NCBI GenBank assembly: GCA_029961005.1
Contig: JASBVW010000045.1
Location: 1 to 8,719 of the forward strand
DNA length: 8,719 nt
Direction of reading: 5' to 3'
DNA from: Bacillota bacterium
Lineage (GTDB): Bacteria > Bacillota > UBA5301 > JASBVW01
Below the pieces are notes generated by a model. The model was not told where the DNA came from. It made no database searches and worked only from the letters and a program-made list of their open reading frames with translations. A program made the translations under genes and the position numbers. This document shows, one piece after another, positions 1-5,627 of this stretch; position 1 is the stretch's first letter; each line of letters begins with the position of its first letter.

Positions 1-1220
1 TGACCATGCTGCAGCGCTGGCCCGTGCGGCGCAGCCGCCCCTACCGGGAGAAGCTAGCGCCCAGCGAGCCCATGGTCACCGGTCAGCGCATCATCGACAC
101 CCTCTTCCCGGTGGCCAAAGGGGGGACGGCCTGCATCCCGGGCCCCTTCGGCAGCGGGAAGACCGTAGTCCAGCACCAGTTAGCCAAGTGGGCGGATGCC
201 GACATCGTGGTCTACGTAGGGTGCGGCGAGCGGGGCAACGAGATGACCGACGTTTTGATGGAGTTTCCCCACCTGAAGGACCCCCGCTCCGGGGAGCCGC
301 TCATGAAGCGCACCGTCCTGGTGGCCAACACCTCCGATATGCCGGTCTCCGCCCGGGAGGCCTCGGTCTACACCGGAATCACCATCGCCGAATACTTCCG
401 GGACATGGGCTACTCAGTGGCCCTCATGGCCGATTCCACCTCCCGCTGGGCCGAGGCCCTACGGGAAATGTCGGGCCGGCTGGAAGAGATGCCGGGCGAA
501 GAAGGGTACCCCGCCTACTTGGGCTCCCGCCTCGCCGAGTTTTACGAGCGGGCGGGCAAGGTCTACTGCCTGGGCTCAGAACCCCGCGTGGGCCAGCTGA
601 CCGTGGTGGGAGCGGTCTCTCCCCCCGGCGGCGACCTCTCGGAGCCGGTAACGCAGGCCACCCTGCGGGTGGTCAAGGTCTTCTGGGGGCTGGACGCCAC
701 CCTGGCCTCGCGGCGGCACTTCCCGGCCATTAACTGGCTGACCAGCTACTCCCTCTACCTGAACCAAATCGAGCCCTACCTCCGGGAGCACGTCTCAGAG
801 GAGTTCATCCTCTTGCGCCGGGAAGCCATGAGCCTGCTGCAGGCGGAAGCGGAGCTGGAAGAGATCGTTCGCCTGGTGGGCCTGGACGCCCTCTCGCCGG
901 AGGATCGGCTGACCTTGGAGATGGCGCGCTCTTTGCGTGAAGATTTCCTCCACCAAAACGCCTTCCACGAGGTGGACACCTATACCTCCCTCCAGAAGCA
1001 GTATCGGATGCTCCGGGCCCTCCTGGGCTTCCACCGGGCGGCGCGGCGTTCCCTGGCCGCCGGGACGGCTCTGGAGGCGCTCCTGGCCCTGCCGGTGCGG
1101 GAAAAGCTGGCGCGGGCCAAGTACATCCCGGAAGACCACCTGGAGCAGTTCGACGCCCTGGAGGCGGAGATCGAAGAGGAAGTGGCGGCAGTGCAGGAAG
1201 GGAGAGAGGACGTTGCTTAA
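1..1220 (+). CDS. atpA: V-type ATP synthase subunit A (catalytic), 5'-truncated
   Basis: This is the catalytic subunit of a bacterial V/A-type ATPase, which hydrolyses or makes ATP in the cytoplasmic V1 head and drives the rotor. The frame is already open at position 3 and the visible protein begins inside the conserved WPVR-RP segment, so the ATG at 6 is an internal Met. About 180 N-terminal residues of a usual 580-590 lie outside the window. Counting that Met as 1, the Walker A loop GPFGSGKT is at 46-53, the GERGNE segment with the presumed catalytic Glu at 74-79, Walker B (ALMADSTSRW) at about 139-148, and the ATPase alpha/beta signature PAINWLTSYS at 240-249. A helical C-terminal domain follows to residue 404. 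All catalytic motifs are intact. A Lys-containing P-loop and the V-type motif wording separate it from the B subunit and from F-type beta. It is the first visible gene of an A-B-D series; upstream subunits are expected but not seen. The family may also be labelled ntpA or vatA. Confidence 0.97.
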   Translation, partial: TMLQRWPVRRSRPYREKLAPSEPMVTGQRIIDTLFPVAKGGTACIPGPFGSGKTVVQHQLAKWADADIVVYVGCGERGNEMTDVLMEFPHLKDPRSGEPLMKRTVLVANTSDMPVSAREASVYTGITIAEYFRDMGYSVALMADSTSRWAEALREMSGRLEEMPGEEGYPAYLGSRLAEFYERAGKVYCLGSEPRVGQLTVVGAVSPPGGDLSEPVTQATLRVVKVFWGLDATLASRRHFPAINWLTSYSLYLNQIEPYLREHVSEEFILLRREAMSLLQAEAELEEIVRLVGLDALSPEDRLTLEMARSLREDFLHQNAFHEVDTYTSLQKQYRMLRALLGFHRAARRSLAAGTALEALLALPVREKLARAKYIPEDHLEQFDALEAEIEEEVAAVQEGREDVA

Positions 1221-2643
1221 GGAATATCGGACCATCCGCGAGGTGGCAGGCCCTCTCATGCTGGTGGAGCAGGTGGAGGGAGTCAAGTATGGCGAGCTGG
1301 TCGAGATCGCCCTGGCCAGCGGCGAGCGGCGCCGCGGCCGGGTCTTGGAGGTCTCGGGCGACAAAGCCCTGGTGCAACTCTTTGAAGGTTCGGCCGGGCT
1401 TAACCTCACCCGGGCCTCGGTCAAGTTCCTGGGCAAAACTTTGGAACTGCCGGTTTCGCTGGACCTTTTGGGCGGGATCTTCGATGGCCTGGGCCGACCG
1501 CGGGGCAAGACCCCGCCGGTGGTCCCTGAGAAGAGGCTGGACATCAATGGCAGTCCCATCAATCCGTGGGCGCGGGACTACCCCTCGGAATTCATCCAGA
1601 CCGGCATCTCCGCCATCGACGGGCTCAACACCCTGGTGCGGGGGCAGAAACTCCCCATCTTCTCCGGCGCCGGCCTGCCGCACTCCCAACTGGCCGCCCA
1701 GATCGCCCGCCAAGCGCGGGTGCGCGGAACCGACGAGGCCTTTGCGGTGGTTTTCGGCGCTATGGGCATCACCTTTGAGGAGGCCAACTTCTTCATCGAG
1801 GAGTTCCGCCGCACCGGAGCCCTGGGGCGCACCGTGCTCTTCCTCAACTTGGCCAACGACCCCGCCATCGAGCGGATCTCCACCCCCAGGGTGGCCCTCA
1901 CCGCCGCCGAGTACCTGGCCTATGAGCGGGACATGCACGTCCTGGTCATCCTGACCGACATGACCAATTACTGCGAAGCCCTGCGGGAGGTCTCCGCTGC
2001 CCGCAAGGAGGTGCCGGGGCGCCGCGGCTATCCGGGTTACCTGTATACCGACTTGGCCACCATTTACGAGCGGGCCGGCCGCATTAAGGGGAAGAAGGGG
2101 TCCATCACCCAGATTCCCATCTTGACCATGCCGGAGGACGACAAGACCCACCCCATCCCTGACCTGACCGGCTACATTACCGAAGGGCAAATCATCCTTT
2201 CGCGGGACCTCCACCGCAAGGGCATCTACCCGCCGATAGACGTCCTGCCCTCCCTTTCCCGCCTGAAGGACAAGGGAATTGGAGCCGGCAAGACCAGGGA
2301 AGACCACGCCGACACCATGAACCAGCTCTACGCCGCCTACGCCCGCGGCAAAGAGGCCAAAGAACTGGCGGTCATCCTGGGCGAGGCCGCCCTCTCGGAG
2401 ACGGACAAGATCTTTGCCCGCTTTGCCGACGCCTTCGAAGATCAGTACGTGCGCCAGGGGGTGGAAGAGAACCGCTCCATCGAAGAGACCCTGGACCTGG
2501 GCTGGAAGCTCCTGGCTCTTCTGCCGCGCCGAGAGCTGAAGCGCATCCGCGATGAATACCTCGACCGCTACCTGCCCGCCCAGGGGGCGGGCGAACCGGG
2601 CGGGTCGGGCGCGCAGGGCGCAGCGGCCGTCCAGGCCGGCTGA
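1213..2643 (+). CDS. atpB: V-type ATP synthase subunit B (non-catalytic nucleotide-binding)
   Basis: This subunit alternates with A in the V1 hexamer and completes the nucleotide sites. The product is 476 residues when started at TTG 1213, close to the usual 460-480. That start gives the family-typical opening MLKEYRTIREVAGP, is preceded by the purine-rich GGGAGAGAGGA at 1200-1210, and overlaps the subunit A stop by 8 bases, suggesting translational coupling. The next in-frame ATG (1258) would cut into the conserved GPLMLVE strand. The P-loop position reads FSGAGLPHSQ (150-159) with no GKT, as expected for a non-catalytic subunit. Other matches are ILTDMTNYCEALRE (246-259), GRRGYPGYLYTDLATIYERAG (269-289) and the PROSITE-type signature PPIDVLPSLS (340-349). 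Arg350 follows it, the position known as the arginine finger in V-ATPase B subunits. The last 20 or so residues form a Gly/Ala-rich tail that looks unstructured. Also called ntpB or vatB. Confidence 0.97.
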   Translation: MLKEYRTIREVAGPLMLVEQVEGVKYGELVEIALASGERRRGRVLEVSGDKALVQLFEGSAGLNLTRASVKFLGKTLELPVSLDLLGGIFDGLGRPRGKTPPVVPEKRLDINGSPINPWARDYPSEFIQTGISAIDGLNTLVRGQKLPIFSGAGLPHSQLAAQIARQARVRGTDEAFAVVFGAMGITFEEANFFIEEFRRTGALGRTVLFLNLANDPAIERISTPRVALTAAEYLAYERDMHVLVILTDMTNYCEALREVSAARKEVPGRRGYPGYLYTDLATIYERAGRIKGKKGSITQIPILTMPEDDKTHPIPDLTGYITEGQIILSRDLHRKGIYPPIDVLPSLSRLKDKGIGAGKTREDHADTMNQLYAAYARGKEAKELAVILGEAALSETDKIFARFADAFEDQYVRQGVEENRSIEETLDLGWKLLALLPRRELKRIRDEYLDRYLPAQGAGEPGGSGAQGAAAVQAG

Positions 2644-2661
2644 GCTCCCAAGTCAGAGCGA

Positions 2662-2669
2662 AGAGGGGA
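2662..2669 (+). promoter_or_regulatory. Ribosome binding site of the subunit D gene
   Basis: AGAGGGGA lies 8 bases before ATG 2678. It favours that start over the second in-frame ATG at 2684, which would have a 14-base spacing. The 34-base gap after the subunit B stop shows no terminator, so D is probably cotranscribed with A and B. Confidence 0.7.
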
Positions 2670-2677
2670 CGTCAACC

Positions 2678-3322
2678 ATGGAGATGCGGGTCAATGCCAC
2701 GCGCATGCAACTCCTCAACCTGAGGCGGCGGCTGCGCATGGCCCAGCGCGGGCACAAGCTCCTCAAAGACAAGCGCGATGAGCTGATGCGGCAGTTTTTA
2801 GAGGTCGTCCAGGCCAGCAAAGAGCTCCGAACCCGGGTGGAAGAGCTCCTGGCCAAAGCCGCCGGAGACCTGGCCCTGGCCGGCGCCGTCACTTCCCGGG
2901 CCACCCTCTTGGAGGCGCTCCTCTATCCTAAGCAAAAGCTGGAGCTGGAGGTCCAGATGGGGCAGATCGTGAGCGCTCGGGTCCCGCGCTTCCGCTGCCG
3001 CTGGGGGGAGGAGCGGGAAAAGGGCGGCCTCTATCCCTATGGCCTAGCCGAGACGCCGCCCGAGCTGGACACGGCCCTGCGCACCCTGGCGGAGGCCTTG
3101 CCGCTCATGGTGGAACTGGCCGAAAAAGAAAAAGCGGCCGAGCTCCTGGCCGAAGAAGTGGAAAAGACCCGCCGCCGGGTCAACGCCCTGGAATACGTGC
3201 TGATTCCGCAATTGACACAAGCGGTGCGCTTCATCACCATGAAGTTGGACGAGGCAGAACGCGGAAACCTAACGCGCCTCATGAAGCTGAAAGAGATCGT
3301 GCGGGGCGAGAAAGAAGCCTGA
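2678..3322 (+). CDS. atpD: V-type ATP synthase subunit D (central rotor stalk)
   Basis: Subunit D is the coiled-coil shaft that rotates inside the A3B3 head and transmits torque to the membrane rotor. The product is 214 residues, within the family's usual 200-225. The N-terminal part carries the family pattern NATRMQLLNLRRRLRMAQRG (6-25) followed by HKLLKDKRDEL (26-36), and the C-terminal part carries TRRRVNALEYVLIP (164-177) and MKLDEAERGNLTRLMKLKEI (188-207). The ends are long amphipathic charged helices, which would pair as the antiparallel coiled coil of the shaft, and the middle is a shorter globular piece (about 85-130). The start is fixed by the upstream AGAGGGGA. It is the third gene of the A-B-D series and the last on this strand; the next gene faces it with 13 bases between stops. 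Nothing in it looks truncated or anomalous. Also called ntpD or vatD. Confidence 0.96.
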   Translation: MEMRVNATRMQLLNLRRRLRMAQRGHKLLKDKRDELMRQFLEVVQASKELRTRVEELLAKAAGDLALAGAVTSRATLLEALLYPKQKLELEVQMGQIVSARVPRFRCRWGEEREKGGLYPYGLAETPPELDTALRTLAEALPLMVELAEKEKAAELLAEEVEKTRRRVNALEYVLIPQLTQAVRFITMKLDEAERGNLTRLMKLKEIVRGEKEA

Positions 3323-3335
3323 GCGGGCCACCCTT

Positions 3336-5504
3336 CTACTCCCAGAAGAGCTCTATCTCGTCGCCGCTGCGCAGGGGTGAGGTGTACTCCGCCGCCTTCC
3401 CGTTGAGCTTCATGACCAGTCGCCCGCCCTTCCGCTCCAGCTCGAAGGGGATGTAATTGAAGATCTCGGCAAAGTAGACGGCTCTTCCCTGACCCGCTTT
3501 GACCTCCACCTGGGCCTGGGGCGGGAGCACCTCCTCCAGGGAGGCCGGCCGCCCGTTCACCCAGATCTCCGCCCCTCGACCCGGCAGGCTCACCTTCTCC
3601 CCGTTCACCGTGACCTCCACCACCCCTCCGCTGACGGCCTGAGCCCGCTCTTCCTCCGTCAGGACGTCTCTGACCCGCGGCCAGGAGGAGACCTCTTCCC
3701 GCCTGAGGACGTCCCCCGGCTGGAGCTGTTCCGTGAGCTCTGCCGGCCGGCCGTTGACGAACCACCGGACCGGCGGGGAGAAGGCCCGCAGCTCCCCGTT
3801 GACCTGGCACATGAAGGGCTTGACCCGGGCCGCCTCGCCAGCGGCAGCCAGGGCATCCTGCACCTGCCGGCGGAAGACCACCTCCACCTCGGCCCCATCG
3901 GGTATGGGGGTAAGGCCGTCGGCCGGCTCTCCGTTCACAGAGATCTCGGGGCGAAGGTGCACCTCCTTCCCCTCCACCCGCACGGTAAAGCCCCGCCACT
4001 GCGGCACCAAATCGGCCACCGTGGCCGAGGCATCCGTGCCATCCACTGCCGTCTCCACCGTCAACTCGTCCCCATCCTCCAGCGGGTCCTCCAGGCCCGC
4101 CTCCACCCCGTTGCGGAGGATGCGGCCCGGCCGGCCCGGCGTCCCCGGGATGACGGTGAAGGCGCCGTTCAGCCTGAGCGTTAACGAGAGCCCGATGCGG
4201 GGGCGCAGGCGCTTCAGGTCAATTTGCGCCGCCAGCAAGGCGTCGGCCACCCGGGGCACCGCCAGGTTAAAGAGGCGTACGCGCCGCCCATTGACCCCCA
4301 CCTCGGCAAACTTGAAGGCCAGGGCCTGGGGATTAGTGGCGCTGTAGGCAATGCCGATGGGCGTCACCACCTCAGGACCCTGCAGGCCCTCTATCTGGCC
4401 GCGGAGCGGGATGAGCACGGCCTCTCTCCCCCGGGCCACCACCCGCTCCGGCGGCAAGCCCAAAAATTCCGCCAGCCGCGCCGCCAAGAGGGGCATTTGG
4501 CTGCCGCCCCCCACGCAGACCACCGCCCCGGGCGGGCGGCCGTTCAACTGCCGAATGGCCTCCGCAATGGACCGGGCCACCTCTTCTACCGCCTCCGCCG
4601 TCTCCCGGAGTATCTCCTCCGCCGCCAGGGTATGCCGGTGCCCCAGCACGTCTTCAAACTCCACCGTAGCCGCCGCGGCCAGCTGGCGCTTTACCCGCTC
4701 CGCGGTGGCAAAGTCGAGCAGGTAGCGGTGGCAGAGGCGTTCGGTGATCTCGTCCCCTGCCAAAGGGATCATGCCGTAGGCGACGACCGCCCCCCCTTGC
4801 GTGATGGCGATGTCGGAGGTCCCGGCCCCGATGTCCACCAAGGCCAGGTTGAGGTTGCGCAAAGCCGGCGGGACGACCACGTTGCTGGCCGCAATGGGCT
4901 CCAGAGTCATGGAGCGCACAGTCAGGCCGGCCCGCCGCACCACGGCGTGGAGCGAGTCGACCACCAGGCCGGGGAGGAAGGTGGCCAAAACCTCAGCGCT
5001 GATCACCTGCCCCCGGTGACCGATCAGGTTGGAGAGGGGCACGCCGTCCAAGGAGTACCGAAGCACGCTGTAGCCCAGGCAGTGAAACTGCTCTCCCGCC
5101 GCGCTCGCCGCCCGCTCCTCCGCCAGGGAGCGCTGGGCGGCCTGTACCGCCTCCAGCTCCAACGCGCGGACGTCGGCGGGCTCTACCTCCGCCGAGGAGT
5201 GCACCTGGCGTTCGGCCCGGCCTGGGCGGGTGAGCAGGCTCCGCCCCGCGGCGGCCACGGCCACCTCCCGGAGCGGGGAGCCGATCTTCTCTTCCAACGC
5301 CGCCCGCACCTCCCGGACGACTTCCGCCACGGCTTCAATGTCGTGCACCTGTCCGTCCAGCATGGAGCGCCCCGGATGTTCGCGCAGCTCGGCAGCCAGG
5401 ATCTCTAGACCGGCTCCTACCTGTCGCGCCACCAAGCCCATCACCTTGCGCGTGCCGATGTCCAGCGCAAAGAGAAGGTCTTCCGTCGCTTTGCCTTTCC
5501 CCAT
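3336..5504 (-). CDS. Long FtsA-like actin-fold ATPase with C-terminal NG/GD repeat region
   Basis: The protein belongs to the FtsA/PilM actin-like ATPase group (COG0849 type); family members tether FtsZ or pilus machinery to the membrane, but the role of this one is unknown. I start it at ATG 5504 (722 residues) because GGGAGGGG lies 7 bases upstream and the actin fold begins at once; an ATG at 5600 adds 32 charged residues, sits in the preceding terminator and has no such support. The core, about 1-400, has phosphate-1 loop ALDIGTRKV (13-21), an FtsA-type 1C-like segment from about 80, phosphate-2 loop LALVDIGAGTSDIAI (220-234) and adenosine motif VVCVGGGSQMPLL (328-340), so ATP binding looks intact. 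Usual FtsA is about 420 residues and PilM about 350. Here about 320 more follow, with repeated NG hairpins and GD strands and no FtsA-type C-terminal amphipathic helix. No ftsZ or pil gene is beside it. The FtsA-like call is firm; cell-division or pilus function is not shown, so no symbol is given. Confidence 0.85.
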   Translation of the reverse strand: MGKGKATEDLLFALDIGTRKVMGLVARQVGAGLEILAAELREHPGRSMLDGQVHDIEAVAEVVREVRAALEEKIGSPLREVAVAAAGRSLLTRPGRAERQVHSSAEVEPADVRALELEAVQAAQRSLAEERAASAAGEQFHCLGYSVLRYSLDGVPLSNLIGHRGQVISAEVLATFLPGLVVDSLHAVVRRAGLTVRSMTLEPIAASNVVVPPALRNLNLALVDIGAGTSDIAITQGGAVVAYGMIPLAGDEITERLCHRYLLDFATAERVKRQLAAAATVEFEDVLGHRHTLAAEEILRETAEAVEEVARSIAEAIRQLNGRPPGAVVCVGGGSQMPLLAARLAEFLGLPPERVVARGREAVLIPLRGQIEGLQGPEVVTPIGIAYSATNPQALAFKFAEVGVNGRRVRLFNLAVPRVADALLAAQIDLKRLRPRIGLSLTLRLNGAFTVIPGTPGRPGRILRNGVEAGLEDPLEDGDELTVETAVDGTDASATVADLVPQWRGFTVRVEGKEVHLRPEISVNGEPADGLTPIPDGAEVEVVFRRQVQDALAAAGEAARVKPFMCQVNGELRAFSPPVRWFVNGRPAELTEQLQPGDVLRREEVSSWPRVRDVLTEEERAQAVSGGVVEVTVNGEKVSLPGRGAEIWVNGRPASLEEVLPPQAQVEVKAGQGRAVYFAEIFNYIPFELERKGGRLVMKLNGKAAEYTSPLRSGDEIELFWE
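3339..4256 (-). other. Protein repeat array within the FtsA-like gene (beta-grasp-like NG/GD units)
   Basis: Residues 417-722 of the FtsA-like protein divide into degenerate units of about 50-75 residues. Each has a short helix-like stretch, then a strand ending in NG, a Pro/Gly turn, a second strand ending in NG, and a final strand with GD or an equivalent. Units by residue: helix 417-429, NG 446-447 and 465-466, GDELTV 478-483; helix 494-504, EG 511-512, VNG 523-525, DGAEVEV 536-542; helix 546-557, VNG 568-570 and 583-585, GDVL 597-600; helix 609-619, VNG 633-635 and 649-651, degenerate AQVEV 664-668; last unit 675-722 with LNG 700-702 and SGDEIEL 713-719. The VNG...L..GD.(V/I).(V/I) wording resembles TGS/ThiS-type beta-grasp domains. 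The repeats are seen directly; the fold is an inference. Confidence 0.6.
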
Positions 5505-5511
5505 GGTTTTG

Positions 5512-5519
5512 CCCCTCCC
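5512..5519 (-). promoter_or_regulatory. Ribosome binding site that sets the FtsA-like start
   Basis: Read on the minus strand, GGGAGGGG ends 7 bases before ATG 5504. This strong purine run supports the 722-residue product over the longer 754-residue reading from 5600. Confidence 0.7.
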
Positions 5520-5579
5520 AGGCTGACTTACCCTTTTCTCTTTCTCGGCCCGCCCGTTCTTCTCCTTGTGCTGGAAGTT

Positions 5580-5610
5580 AAAAGGGCGGCGCCTTTCCAA
5601 GCGCCGCCCT
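5580..5610 (-). terminator. Intrinsic terminator after the membrane pyrophosphatase gene
   Basis: On the minus strand a perfect 9-bp GC-rich stem, GGGCGGCGC / GCGCCGCCC (5601-5609 with 5584-5592), closes an 8-base loop and can gain one A-T pair at its base. It is followed by TTTT and then AACTT. It begins 18 bases after the pyrophosphatase stop codon. The T run is short, so some read-through into the FtsA-like gene 75 bases further on is possible. The remaining 75 bases before that gene show no convincing promoter hexamers. Confidence 0.85.
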
Positions 5611-5627
5611 CAGTGCCAAAGCTCAGA

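Noticed and set aside
805..2307. 500-residue open frame on the minus strand opposite subunits A and B
   Set aside because: It lies entirely over well-supported V-ATPase genes, its Gly/Pro/Arg-rich translation has no recognisable motif, and long shadow frames are expected in GC-rich coding DNA.
3333..3348. Hairpin CTTCT-ACTCCC-AGAAG as a bidirectional terminator
   Set aside because: Only 5 bp, low stability, overlaps the FtsA-like stop and has no T run on either side.
4224..5408. 394-residue open frame on the plus strand opposite the FtsA-like gene
   Set aside because: The translation is His/Gln/Arg/Gly-rich with no domain, and the opposite strand has clear actin-fold motifs over the same bases.
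5562..5567. AAGGAG on the minus strand in the hppA to FtsA-like gap, as a possible leader-peptide ribosome binding site
   Set aside because: No ATG, GTG or TTG follows at a usable distance.
5505..5600. N-terminal extension of the FtsA-like protein from ATG 5600
   Set aside because: The extra 32 residues are charged and family-unlike, the ATG sits in the terminator loop of hppA, and the strong GGGAGGGG lies before ATG 5504.
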